NCBI GenBank assembly: GCA_937975915.1
Contig: CALJTY010000030.1
Coordinates: forward strand, 434,001 to 498,000
DNA: 64,000 bases
Origin: an uncultured Acidimicrobiaceae bacterium
GTDB taxonomy: Bacteria; Actinomycetota; Acidimicrobiia; Acidimicrobiales; RAAP-2
Reading direction: 5' to 3'
In this document: positions 27,739 to 35,568 of the stretch, one piece after another
How positions within the stretch are numbered: position 1 is the first letter of the stretch
Layout: the number at the start of each line of letters is the position of its first letter
Made by a program: the position numbers and the translations under genes
Notes under the pieces: generated by a model
The model's database searches: none
Told to the model about the DNA's origin: nothing
What the model saw: the letters and a program-made list of their open reading frames with translations, nothing else

Positions 27739-28976
27739 ACGCTGTCAACTAATACTGACGAGAGCACGCTCGCGAGCTTCGCTCTCGTCTCTTCGCGCTC
27801 AGCGGTGGGATCAGATTCACTGACAATTCCTGCACCAGCCCATGCCTCAAAGGTATTTTCATGAAGCAAAATTCCTCTGATGCCAATCCACCACTCACCA
27901 TCACCTCTGGCATCAACCCAGCCAACTGGTCCCGCATAGTGACCTCGGTCATGGTCTTCAAGCTTTTGAATGAGATCGTAGGAGTCCTTACGGGGAATTC
28001 CTCCTACGGCAGCTGTTGGATGGAGAAGTCGTAGGACCTCTAGAGCGTCTGGAGAGTCAACCTCGTGTTCGACGCTGGCCTTGATCCAAGTTCCAAGGTG
28101 AGCAAGTGTTCGCAAGGTCACAATTGAAGGCGTGGCGTCGGCCTCTACATTTTCGTAAACCGTTGCTAGTGCGGTAATAATTTCGTTTACGGGAACCTCG
28201 TGCTCATGCAAATTTTTCGAACTACCTAGAAGCCAATTCTGATAGTCATCTGGTTGAACATTAGGAGGCAGCGCAATCGTTCCAGCGAGTGGATGGCAGA
28301 GCACATTCGCTCCGGTTCTCCTGAGTAATAGCTCGGGGCTCGCACCAACAAATCTGCGCCCATCTTCAGTAGGAAGACTGTAGAGCGTGCAGATTGGTTC
28401 TCTCGTCTTAAGACGTGCAGTGATAGCGGCAGGGTCAAGAATCTCAGGAACAGAACCACTGACAGATCTCGCCAGAACTACTTTTACGATCTCTTTTCTG
28501 CGGAGAATTTCAACCGCAAGTGCAACGTTGTGAGCATATTCTTCAGGTGTTGGAAGAAAGCTAATTGACCTGAGACTCTGAGTTTCCTGCGTAGGTAATA
28601 GGACTGATGCAATGTGCTGTTGCCAGTCAATTGAAGTTTCGAGCCTCGAAAGCCAAGCCTCACCGTTGGCAGTTTGGGTGATCGAGAACTCTGGAATGTC
28701 CAAATTTCCTGGAGCAGTCCTGTCGAAAGCAAGTGATCCAAATGCAACAATTCCTGTACCTGATGGCCCAGCTACACCCGACAATTCGTGAGAGCGAAGT
28801 TGGTCAGTTGCGGCAAAGTCCGGTTCCAAGCCACCAGCGAGAACAATCTTGTCGGCGACGTTTCCAAATCCAATTCGAATTACTTCAGAATTTTCAATCA
28901 ACCAGCCATCTCGAGCACCGAGCGCACGAAGCACCTCAACACTTTGGGCACGAATTACTTCTCGAACGAATTTCAT
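27732..28976 (-). CDS. menF: Isochorismate synthase
   Basis: Converts chorismate to isochorismate, the entry step of menaquinone synthesis. The 414-residue protein has the chorismate-binding domain in its C-terminal two thirds: KVVLARSVSG, FVGASPELLLRR, the LAGTI loop, EHEVPVNEI, the LHPTAAVGGIP motif and DHDRGHYAGPVGW, which holds the magnesium-binding acids. It overlaps menG by 4 bases, which favours the quinone over a siderophore role. The 3' end overlaps ppm by 7 bases. Confidence 0.9.
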   Translation of the reverse strand: MKFVREVIRAQSVEVLRALGARDGWLIENSEVIRIGFGNVADKIVLAGGLEPDFAATDQLRSHELSGVAGPSGTGIVAFGSLAFDRTAPGNLDIPEFSITQTANGEAWLSRLETSIDWQQHIASVLLPTQETQSLRSISFLPTPEEYAHNVALAVEILRRKEIVKVVLARSVSGSVPEILDPAAITARLKTREPICTLYSLPTEDGRRFVGASPELLLRRTGANVLCHPLAGTIALPPNVQPDDYQNWLLGSSKNLHEHEVPVNEIITALATVYENVEADATPSIVTLRTLAHLGTWIKASVEHEVDSPDALEVLRLLHPTAAVGGIPRKDSYDLIQKLEDHDRGHYAGPVGWVDARGDGEWWIGIRGILLHENTFEAWAGAGIVSESDPTAEREETRAKLASVLSSVLVDSVQ

Positions 28977-29665
28977 TGAGCCCTCGTAGCAATAAATTGC
29001 TGACTGAGACCGCCCATAACCTTTCGGTGGTTCACTGCACTAAAGCCTGATGCATTGAGCATCTTCACGATTTCATGAGCGGTGGGTAGGTAGGCAGTTG
29101 ACTTTGGGAGGTACTGATAAGCCCTTCGGTCAGAAAGAATTGATCCAATAAAGGGAACAATTTTTCGGAACCAGATCTGGAATCCTGTTCGGAGTAGACC
29201 TGATTCTGGTTCGGCGATTTCTAGAATTGATAGTCGTCCACCAGGACGAAGTATTCGAGCCATTTCGTCAAACGTTCCTGCAAGGTCAGTGAAATTTCTT
29301 AGTGCATAGCCACACGTCACACCATCGAAGCTGGCGGTTCGAAAAGGGAGTTTGGATGCATCGGCTTGAACTCTGTCTGGCATTTGCCTACCTGCGTCAA
29401 GCATTCCAAAACTAAGGTCAGTAGCCACAGCTTTGTGCCCCTGCCGTGTGAGTTCACGTGTGAAGTCACCAGTTCCTGCAGCAATGTCGAGAACAAGGCT
29501 TTTCTTCGCCAGACGAAGGTCTGAAACCGCTCGGCGACGCCACCTCACGTCAAGGCCGAAGGTCATGAGTTTGTTTACAAATTCATAACGAGGCGCAATC
29601 GTGTCGAACATTGCGCGTACTTGACGCGTCTTTTCTTCACCTTGGGGAAGGGAACTGTCGATCAC
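28973..29665 (-). CDS. menG: Demethylmenaquinone methyltransferase
   Basis: SAM-dependent C-methylation of demethylmenaquinone, the last step in menaquinone synthesis. The 230-residue protein has the UbiE signatures: FDTIAPRYEFVNKLMTFGLD near the N-terminus, the SAM loop VLDIAAGTGDF, CGYALRNFTD and RPGGRLSILEIAEP. The GTG start lies 3 bases after the maoC stop. It sits between a MaoC-like hydratase and isochorismate synthase in one apparent operon. Confidence 0.94.
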   Translation of the reverse strand: MIDSSLPQGEEKTRQVRAMFDTIAPRYEFVNKLMTFGLDVRWRRRAVSDLRLAKKSLVLDIAAGTGDFTRELTRQGHKAVATDLSFGMLDAGRQMPDRVQADASKLPFRTASFDGVTCGYALRNFTDLAGTFDEMARILRPGGRLSILEIAEPESGLLRTGFQIWFRKIVPFIGSILSDRRAYQYLPKSTAYLPTAHEIVKMLNASGFSAVNHRKVMGGLSQQFIATRAQ

Positions 29666-29668
29666 TGT

Positions 29669-30124
29669 TTATGTGTAGTAACGAGTTACTATCTGTGCAA
29701 AGCAGGCTGGCTTCGGGGCGTCCTTGATTTCAATGACGATGTCCATAGTCACTTGTGCGCCACCTGGAATTTCTTCGACAGCGACAAGTGTTGAGCCAGC
29801 TCGTACTTGTGATCCAACAAGAACAGGGGAGGTAAAGCGAACCTTGTTCGATCCGTAGTTAACACCCATTTTTACTCCGGCTACTTGCATCACGCCGTTT
29901 AGTAGAGCAGGGATCAGCGAAAGTGTCATGTAGCCGTGTGCAATTGTTCCTCCGAATGGTCCGGCTGCTGCACGTACGGGATCAATGTGGATCCACTGGT
30001 GGTCTCCAGTTGCGTCTGCGAATTGATTCACTGCTTCTTGGGTAACGGTTAGGTATTCGCCGTAGCCAACGTGAGTTCCAATTAAGGCCTTTAATTCGTC
30101 AATGCTGTTCACTTGTGTAGTCAT
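29669..30124 (-). CDS. MaoC-like (R)-hydratase / 3-hydroxyacyl-thioester dehydratase
   Basis: A 151-residue single hot-dog domain protein similar to mycobacterial HtdZ (Rv0130). The hydratase motif is clear: DATGDHQWIHIDPVRA followed by FGGTIAHGYMTLSL, with the catalytic Asp and His in the first part. The ATG at 30124 has an AGGAGG site 6 bases upstream, so the longer frame from 30142 is rejected. It leads the maoC-menG-menF operon, although no step of menaquinone synthesis is known to need it; lipid metabolism is the likely role. Confidence 0.88.
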   Translation of the reverse strand: MTTQVNSIDELKALIGTHVGYGEYLTVTQEAVNQFADATGDHQWIHIDPVRAAAGPFGGTIAHGYMTLSLIPALLNGVMQVAGVKMGVNYGSNKVRFTSPVLVGSQVRAGSTLVAVEEIPGGAQVTMDIVIEIKDAPKPACFAQIVTRYYT

Positions 30125-30130
30125 TATGAA

Positions 30131-30136
30131 CCTCCT
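30131..30136 (-). promoter_or_regulatory. Strong ribosome binding site of maoC
   Basis: AGGAGG on the minus strand fixes the start at ATG 30124. It contrasts with the divergent gene at 30198, which has no such site. Confidence 0.7.
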
Positions 30137-30185
30137 AGGCAAACTCTAATGTCGTTTTTCACAGCAAATTCACCTGCCGTTGCCG

Positions 30186-30191
30186 TATGCT
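30186..30191 (+). promoter_or_regulatory. -10 element of the VIT-family gene, leaderless type
   Basis: TATGCT is followed by exactly 6 bases and the ATG at 30198. Confidence 0.6.
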
Positions 30192-30197
30192 GGATTT

Positions 30198-30899
30198 ATG
30201 AACCAAGAGCATGAATCTGAGCACCATCGTCCCGTTTTTGACACCTGGTTCAGGGCTTCAGTGTTCGGCTTCAGCGACGGACTGATCACCAACATCTCGC
30301 TAATTCTTGGATTTGTGGGAGCTAATCCCGGACACAGTGTTGTGCGCCTAGTGGGGCTTACTGGGCTCGTAGCTGGCGCATTTTCAATGGCTAGTGGCGA
30401 ATACATTTCAGTTCGCGCACAAAAGGAACTGGTTGATTACGAAGTTTCTGTTGAACGCGCTGCATTACTGGCAAATCCTGAAGGTGAGCAAAAGGAACTT
30501 CGTCAATTATTCATTGACCGCGGCATCGATAGTGACTTAGCGGAGCGTCTTTCAGTAGACCTCATGCGCGACCCAGAACTCGCACTGGTGACCCATGTTC
30601 GTGAAGAGCTTGGTATCGATCCATCATCAGGAGGAAAACCCTTCGTTGCTGCCTTCTCCTCATTTGCGGCGTTCGCCGTTGGCGCGCTGGTTCCCCTTCT
30701 GCCATGGCTCTTTACTGCCAGTGGTAACACCGCGAACATTTCAATGGCGTTTGCGGTTGTTGGATCGCTAGCAGCTGGAGGAGTTGTTGGTTGGTTCACG
30801 GGTCGCGGAATCACCAGATGGGCATTGCGTCAATTGTTTATTGCGGCCCTTGCTTCAGGAGTTACTTACTTCCTTGGACACGTGGTCGGAAGTAGCTAA
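30198..30899 (+). CDS. VIT1/CCC1 family metal transporter
   Basis: A 233-residue membrane protein of the DUF125 family, whose plant and yeast members move ferrous iron or manganese into vacuoles; bacterial members probably export these metals. Visible parts are FGFSDGLITNISLILGF, GLVAGAFSMASGEYISVRAQKE, a charged metal-binding helical insertion (about 85-135) and a block of three C-terminal membrane segments. The ATG is fixed by the promoter element upstream; an earlier in-frame TTG at 30180 lies before that element. Its stop overlaps mshD. Confidence 0.88.
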   Translation: MNQEHESEHHRPVFDTWFRASVFGFSDGLITNISLILGFVGANPGHSVVRLVGLTGLVAGAFSMASGEYISVRAQKELVDYEVSVERAALLANPEGEQKELRQLFIDRGIDSDLAERLSVDLMRDPELALVTHVREELGIDPSSGGKPFVAAFSSFAAFAVGALVPLLPWLFTASGNTANISMAFAVVGSLAAGGVVGWFTGRGITRWALRQLFIAALASGVTYFLGHVVGSS

Positions 30900-31729
30900 T
30901 TCTGAAACAGAACGAGTTGATCTTCACGAATTAATGAGAAACCGATTGATTCGTAAAGCTTTCTTGCAGGTTCATTTGATTCATCGACGAAAAGTATTGC
31001 GTTGTTGACGCCTTTTCTGTGAAGCGCCGCCAGACCTTGTGTGACCATAATTCGACCTAGGTTTTTTCCCTGTGAATTTGGATCTACTGAAATCACGTAG
31101 ATCTCTCCAGAACGATCTGGGTGAAGTTCGTGAACTTTTGTCCAACACGAAGCACAAAGCTTTCCGTCGATTTCAAGGAGTAAAAACCCAGATGGATCAA
31201 ACCATGGTTCTGCAATTCGGTCTTCGAGATCTTTGATGTCCCAAGTGCCCTGTTCAGGATGATGTGCGAACGCTGAGTTGTTTTGCAGAAGCCAGGATTC
31301 CTTGTCAGTCTTAGATTCAAATGGCCGAAGTACTGACCCTTCAGGTATTGCAATGGTCGAAACCGGAAGTTCAATGCGAAGCAGTTGAAGTGTTCGAATA
31401 ATTGTTCCGGTTGTTTTTGACTTTGGAGATCTCAACCACCACTGAATTGAGTGATGCTCCGAAAGCACTGCTTCTAAGAGGGATTGATCAAATCCGCCAC
31501 CACACATTTCAAGGGTGGTGTTCGCAGCGGGACTTCCAATCGCATATCCGATTAGCTGAGCATCTTCATGGGCGAGCCAGTGCTGGGCGCTCCAGCCATG
31601 AACGACGCTTCGACGGCGCGACTCATCAATGGCCTCTCTGCCCAGAACCGCGTCGGTTCGATTGAGAAGTGCGAGAACATCAAGGCGTTGTTCATCTGTC
31701 AACTTTGTAGTTGAGATCCAATTAGCCAT
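30896..31729 (-). CDS. mshD: Mycothiol synthase (acetyl-CoA:Cys-GlcN-Ins acetyltransferase)
   Basis: Last step of mycothiol synthesis, the thiol redox buffer found in actinobacteria. The 277-residue protein has two GNAT halves; the active C-terminal half shows NNSAFAHHPEQGTWD, EPWFDPSGFLLLE, EIYVISVDPNSQGKNLGR with the acetyl-CoA loop, and ESNEPARKLYESIGF. ATG 31729 is preferred over TTG 31735 because a TANNNT element lies 6 bases before it. This gene is one of the best lineage markers in the window. Confidence 0.92.
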   Translation of the reverse strand: MANWISTTKLTDEQRLDVLALLNRTDAVLGREAIDESRRRSVVHGWSAQHWLAHEDAQLIGYAIGSPAANTTLEMCGGGFDQSLLEAVLSEHHSIQWWLRSPKSKTTGTIIRTLQLLRIELPVSTIAIPEGSVLRPFESKTDKESWLLQNNSAFAHHPEQGTWDIKDLEDRIAEPWFDPSGFLLLEIDGKLCASCWTKVHELHPDRSGEIYVISVDPNSQGKNLGRIMVTQGLAALHRKGVNNAILFVDESNEPARKLYESIGFSLIREDQLVLFQN

Positions 31730-31735
31730 GTTCAA

Positions 31736-31741
31736 ATGCTA
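31736..31741 (-). promoter_or_regulatory. -10 element of mshD, leaderless type
   Basis: On the minus strand TAGCAT is followed by 6 bases and the ATG at 31729. It lies in the 21-base gap after the small gene at 31751-31939. Confidence 0.55.
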
Positions 31742-31750
31742 CTTCGACAA

Positions 31751-31939
31751 TTAATTGATTCGTCCAGCAACTCTGTTGAGTCTACGAAGCAGGGCTCCTA
31801 TTGTTCTTTCTGCAGCAACGAGCTCTGTGTAGGTATCTGCTTCGAGCGCTGGGCCTTCAGCCTCAACGAGTGTGGTGATGCGGTGCGAGAGTTCATTAAG
31901 CGTCGAAGTGATCGTATTCAGTTCGTTCTGGATGGACAT
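31751..31939 (-). CDS. Small coiled-coil protein, function unknown
   Basis: A 62-residue, mostly helical protein with heptad-like spacing (NELNTITSTLNELSHRITTL) and a basic end (LLRRLNRVAGRIN). An AAAGG site lies about 8 bases before the ATG, and the frame fills the gap between mshD and the divergent ygfZ-like gene. The opposite-strand frame over the same bases is Cys-rich and looks non-coding. I do not recognise the family. It could be expressed together with mshD. Confidence 0.6.
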   Translation of the reverse strand: MSIQNELNTITSTLNELSHRITTLVEAEGPALEADTYTELVAAERTIGALLRRLNRVAGRIN

Positions 31940-31998
31940 TAAGCATTACCTTTAGTAATCGGTGCAAATTGTTGCGGTGGCGAATAGCGTAATAGGTA

Positions 31999-32697
31999 GT
32001 GGGTACTCAAGTAATGAATTCAACAGACACACAATTGCTGTGGTCCGAGATTCTGGTCAATGGGCCAGATAGCGAGTCATTTCTCCAGGGACAATTAACA
32101 CAAGATCTCTCTTCGATAAACGTGTCTGGATCCTGGTCGCTGCTTCTTCAACCTGACTCCTCGGTCATTGCGGCTTTATTTATACGAAAGCTGGAGGACG
32201 GATTTGCACTCATGGTTGAGCGCAAGCTGAGTGAGATGTCAGTTGCTCGACTTCGTAGATTCCATTTACGCGTGAAATGCACAATCGAAGTCAGTGAAAT
32301 TGACGCTGGTCCTTTCTCCTCACTATCGGAACAAATTGCAGCCGGTTGGATTGGTGCCAATGAATGCGAGCTGTCACTGACTCCTCAGTGTTATGGCACA
32401 AGAGTTGTTAGCGAATCAATATCGTTTACAAAAGGTTGCTTTACCGGACAAGAATTGGTGGGCCGACTTGATGCCCGAGGATCAAGTGTTCCGTGGAGAC
32501 TTGTTCGAGTAACGGGACCATCTCTCTATCGAATTAACGAGGCAGTCATGTCTAAGGGTCCGGATGGACCCAAGGGGATAACAAGCTGTGTGACTGTCGA
32601 GGGTGCATTTCAAGCACTCGCACTCGTTCACAGAACGCTTTTGGACCCTGAAGTTCTCTCTCAGTTCCCTGATTTAAATTTTGAAGCAGATTTTTAG
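31999..32697 (+). CDS. ygfZ: YgfZ/GcvT-like folate-binding protein for iron-sulfur assembly
   Basis: A 232-residue protein of the YgfZ/IBA57 family, which supports assembly or repair of certain Fe-S enzymes. FLQGQLTQDL near residues 28-37 and the signature KGCFTGQE at 145-152 with its conserved Cys147 are both present. It is shorter than the 326-residue E. coli protein, mainly in the middle and C-terminal barrel. GTG 31999 has TAGCGT 8 bases before it; an ATG at 32014 is an alternative start. The TrpF-like gene follows after 2 bases. Confidence 0.85.
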   Translation: MGTQVMNSTDTQLLWSEILVNGPDSESFLQGQLTQDLSSINVSGSWSLLLQPDSSVIAALFIRKLEDGFALMVERKLSEMSVARLRRFHLRVKCTIEVSEIDAGPFSSLSEQIAAGWIGANECELSLTPQCYGTRVVSESISFTKGCFTGQELVGRLDARGSSVPWRLVRVTGPSLYRINEAVMSKGPDGPKGITSCVTVEGAFQALALVHRTLLDPEVLSQFPDLNFEADF

Positions 32698-32699
32698 CC

Positions 32700-33368
32700 A
32701 TGCGACTACTCCGTGATGACCTTTTTATAAAGATCTCGGGAGTTACCACCGAGGAAGATGCCCTGTTCTCCATTGGCCTCGGTGCCAGTGCCATTAGTTT
32801 TGACTTTCTTCCTTCAGCGTGGCAGGTTTCACCGACACACGCTCACGAAATAGTCAGACGACTTCCAAGCGGAGCTATTTCAGTAGGAGTATTTCGTAAT
32901 GAACTCCCTGAGCGTGTTGTAGAGATAGCCAACACAATTGGTTTAACTATGGTCCAAATTGATGGGCCATGTAGTCAGTCGCAGCTCCAATACATTGGCG
33001 AACGTGTCAATTCAATCATCAGAAGCGTGCCAAGTGATTTTGATTATGCATCTGGTGTCCCTATTCCTGAAGCTGACTACCTACTTATGCCCGACGTTGA
33101 TGATTATGAGAATCTCGTCGATTGTCTAGAAGTCTTTGGTGATGAAGCTCTTCGTACTCCGATCATCGTCGGAGGCGGTCTGAGTGACCTAAATGTGGCG
33201 GACGTTGTTCAGAACTATCCCGTGTGGGGAGTGGACGTGCGATCGGGCGTTGAGTCAACTCCCGGAGTCAAAGATCCCGCACGACTTGGAGCATTCATTG
33301 GAAATGCAAAATGGGCATTCGACAACAGTCTGGTTCTGCGAAGAAACGAAGAGTGGTTCAACCTCTAA
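32700..33368 (+). CDS. TrpF-like TIM-barrel protein with altered catalytic residues
   Basis: A 222-residue protein with the phosphoribosylanthranilate isomerase fold. The phosphate-binding parts IVGGGLSDLNV and VDVRSGVESTPGVKD are close to family consensus. However, the KICG motif reads KISG, so the general-base Cys is Ser13. The strand that should end in Leu-Asp-Ser/Thr reads LLMPD (128-132), so the general-acid Asp is absent or shifted, and the Gly-rich GGTG loop after it is missing. True isomerase activity is doubtful. Coupling to a ygfZ-like gene suggests another role. Confidence 0.7.
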   Translation: MRLLRDDLFIKISGVTTEEDALFSIGLGASAISFDFLPSAWQVSPTHAHEIVRRLPSGAISVGVFRNELPERVVEIANTIGLTMVQIDGPCSQSQLQYIGERVNSIIRSVPSDFDYASGVPIPEADYLLMPDVDDYENLVDCLEVFGDEALRTPIIVGGGLSDLNVADVVQNYPVWGVDVRSGVESTPGVKDPARLGAFIGNAKWAFDNSLVLRRNEEWFNL

Positions 33369-34564
33369 GGATGAAAGCGGCGGAAAATGACACTTCCGTT
33401 ATGACCACCAAAGCCGAAGGAATTAGAGAGAACAACTTCTAATTCAGCTTCTCGAGGTGATCCGAGCACAACATCAAGACCAATCTCAGGGTCGACTTCT
33501 GTTGTTCCAGCGGTCGGAGGAATTGATTGGTTCAAAAGAGTAAGAACGGATGCAACACCTTCAAGTGCGCCAGCAGCCGATAGTGAGTGGCCGAGGTGGC
33601 CCTTAATTGAAGTGATCGGTGGAACACCGTTTGTGAAAACACGCTTCATGGCAACGGATTCACCAAGGTCGTTAAGCGGCGTCGAAGTTCCGTGAGCATT
33701 AACGTGCGACACATCCTCAGGACTAATTCCTGCATCACTAAGAGCTAACTCCATGCATCGAACCGCGCCGTTACCCTCTGGGTCTGGTGCAGTGATGTGA
33801 TGGGCGTCGGCCGTGGATGCAGCACCAATGACTTCAGCAAGAATTGTTGCTCCGCGTGCGAGTGCATGGTCCCAGTCTTCAAGAATGAGTATTCCTGCGC
33901 CTTCGCCCATTACGAAACCATTGCGCTTCAAGTCAAAGGGGCGAGAGATTTCTTCATTGCTCAGTGCTGTCATGTTTTTGAAACCAGCTTCGGAGAGTGG
34001 AACCATTACTGCTTCGGCCCCACCAGCTACTACAACGCTGCAGCGCCCTGAAGAGATCAATCTGGCAGCGTTTCCAATGGCGTGAGTTCCAGCGGCGCAA
34101 GCGGTCGTTACTGTTTCAGCCGGGCCACCAAGGCCGAAGCGCATTGAAACGGCTGCAGTAGCTGCGTTGGGCATCATCATTGGCACCATGAATGGAGACA
34201 CACGGTCTGGGCCCTTTTCACTCAGCACGCGAAACTGCTCAAGAACTGTTTGCAGACCACCAATGCCTGTTGTTACGAGCGAGCCACCATCAACAATTGG
34301 TCCTTCAAGTCCACTCTGGTCCCAGGCTTCTTGAGCCGCCATAAGGCCGTAAAGAGTGAATTGGTCGAATCGACGAAGTTCTTTTGGTCCACCAAGGTGT
34401 GAGGCATCGAATTCACCAATGCGCTTTGATGCAGGTGGGGTAGAGCTCTGCAACGCTTGCCAGAGAGCGTCTGCTCCTACGCCTGCACAGGAGATTGCCC
34501 CTAGACCCGTGACAGCGACTCGACGCCCTTGTAAAGGACCAGAAGGAGTTACTGCTACTTGCAC
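33365..34564 (-). CDS. fabF: 3-oxoacyl-ACP synthase II
   Basis: Condenses malonyl-ACP with the growing acyl chain. The 399-residue protein has the Cys-His-His triad: Cys156 in TTACAAGTH, one His in NAHGTSTPLND and one in IKGHLGHSLSAAG, plus the closing NSFGFGGHN motif. The GTG start shares one base with the acpP stop (TAGTG). The 3' end overlaps the TrpF-like gene by 4 bases. Confidence 0.96.
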   Translation of the reverse strand: MQVAVTPSGPLQGRRVAVTGLGAISCAGVGADALWQALQSSTPPASKRIGEFDASHLGGPKELRRFDQFTLYGLMAAQEAWDQSGLEGPIVDGGSLVTTGIGGLQTVLEQFRVLSEKGPDRVSPFMVPMMMPNAATAAVSMRFGLGGPAETVTTACAAGTHAIGNAARLISSGRCSVVVAGGAEAVMVPLSEAGFKNMTALSNEEISRPFDLKRNGFVMGEGAGILILEDWDHALARGATILAEVIGAASTADAHHITAPDPEGNGAVRCMELALSDAGISPEDVSHVNAHGTSTPLNDLGESVAMKRVFTNGVPPITSIKGHLGHSLSAAGALEGVASVLTLLNQSIPPTAGTTEVDPEIGLDVVLGSPREAELEVVLSNSFGFGGHNGSVIFRRFHP

Positions 34565-34803
34565 TACAGCTTGGCGTAGATCAGTTCGAAGGCAGCGCCG
34601 ACAGTTGAGATGTCTTTGAGCTCATCTTCTCCAACTTCAACGTTGAATGTCTCCTCAAGGGCCATAACAAGCTCGACGAGGTCGAGGCTGTCAGCTCCGA
34701 GGTCGTCGAAGAAATTGGCTTCCATAGTTACTGCGCTTGGCTCAACGGCTAGTACTTCAACAACGTTGTCGGTCAATTTTGCGAATGCTTCGTTACGGTC
34801 CAT
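34564..34803 (-). CDS. acpP: Acyl carrier protein
   Basis: Carries the growing fatty acid on phosphopantetheine. The 79-residue acidic protein has the attachment Ser39 in DDLGADSLDLVELVM. A GGGG ribosome binding site at 34810-34813 and a TACGAT hexamer at 34831-34836 suggest a separate, leadered promoter. That would allow higher acpP expression than fabD and fabG upstream. Confidence 0.97.
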   Translation of the reverse strand: MDRNEAFAKLTDNVVEVLAVEPSAVTMEANFFDDLGADSLDLVELVMALEETFNVEVGEDELKDISTVGAAFELIYAKL

Positions 34804-34830
34804 GGTTAGCCCCTTAATTTCTCTCGTGTA

Positions 34831-34836
34831 ATCGTA
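34831..34836 (-). promoter_or_regulatory. Possible -10 element for acpP-fabF
   Basis: TACGAT on the minus strand, 27 bases before the acpP ATG, in the 60-base gap after fabG. No clear -35 element was seen. Confidence 0.4.
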
Positions 34837-34863
34837 CTAAAAATCCTGCGAAAAACTGGCCAC

Positions 34864-35568
34864 CTAGTGACCGAGCGCAAGACCACCGTCAGAAGCGATT
34901 ACCGCTCCAGTGATGTAGCGAGCATGGTTACTGGCAAGGAACCCGACAACGCCAGCGATATCAGATGGCTGACCAATGCGCCCCATCGGAATCATCGCCA
35001 ACATCTGATCTTTTGCAGGACCAAGGTCGCTTGTCATATCAGTCTCAATAAGTCCGGGAGCGACAACATTCACAGTGATACTTCTCGATGCGACTTCTTG
35101 GGCGAGTGAACGTGCGAGTCCCACAAGTCCAGCTTTGGCTGCTCCGTAGTTTGCTTGGCCGGGCACGCCAATGAAGGGACTAATTGATCCGATGAAGATA
35201 ATTGATCCCTGACGGTTTCTCACCATCGAGGCCATGGTGGCACGTGCCGTGTAGAAAGCACCGTCAAGATCGGTTGCCATAACTTCACGCCACTGTTCAT
35301 CAGTCATTCGCATTGCGAGGCCATCTCGCGTAACGCCAGCGTTTACGACGCAAACTTCAACTGGACCAAGTGCTTCAATAGAAGCCTTAACAGCCTCGTT
35401 AACAGATGCAGAGTCAGAAACATCAACTGCGAACGATTTAACACACCCTGCAGGAGCTGTTCCAGAGCGCGACATTCCAACGACATTGTCCCCGAGATCA
35501 ATGAAGTGTTGTGCAATGGCCGCACCGATTCCTCGGCTGGCACCCGTGACGATTACGTGACGACTCAT
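34864..35568 (-). CDS. fabG: 3-oxoacyl-ACP reductase
   Basis: NADPH-dependent reduction of the beta-keto group. The 234-residue SDR has the cofactor loop TGASRGIG, NAG near 77-79, the catalytic Ser at 128-130 in GSIS, Tyr141 and Lys145 (YGAAK), and a typical APGLIETDMT segment. It overlaps fabD by 4 bases. Sitting in the fab cluster, it is taken as the main FabG. Confidence 0.94.
   Translation of the reverse strand: MSRHVIVTGASRGIGAAIAQHFIDLGDNVVGMSRSGTAPAGCVKSFAVDVSDSASVNEAVKASIEALGPVEVCVVNAGVTRDGLAMRMTDEQWREVMATDLDGAFYTARATMASMVRNRQGSIIFIGSISPFIGVPGQANYGAAKAGLVGLARSLAQEVASRSITVNVVAPGLIETDMTSDLGPAKDQMLAMIPMGRIGQPSDIAGVVGFLASNHARYITGAVIASDGGLALGH

Noticed and set aside
31736..31942. A 68-codon plus-strand frame opposite the small coiled-coil gene.
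   Set aside because: Cys- and Ser-rich, no ribosome binding site, and the minus-strand frame has a helical pattern and an AAAGG site.
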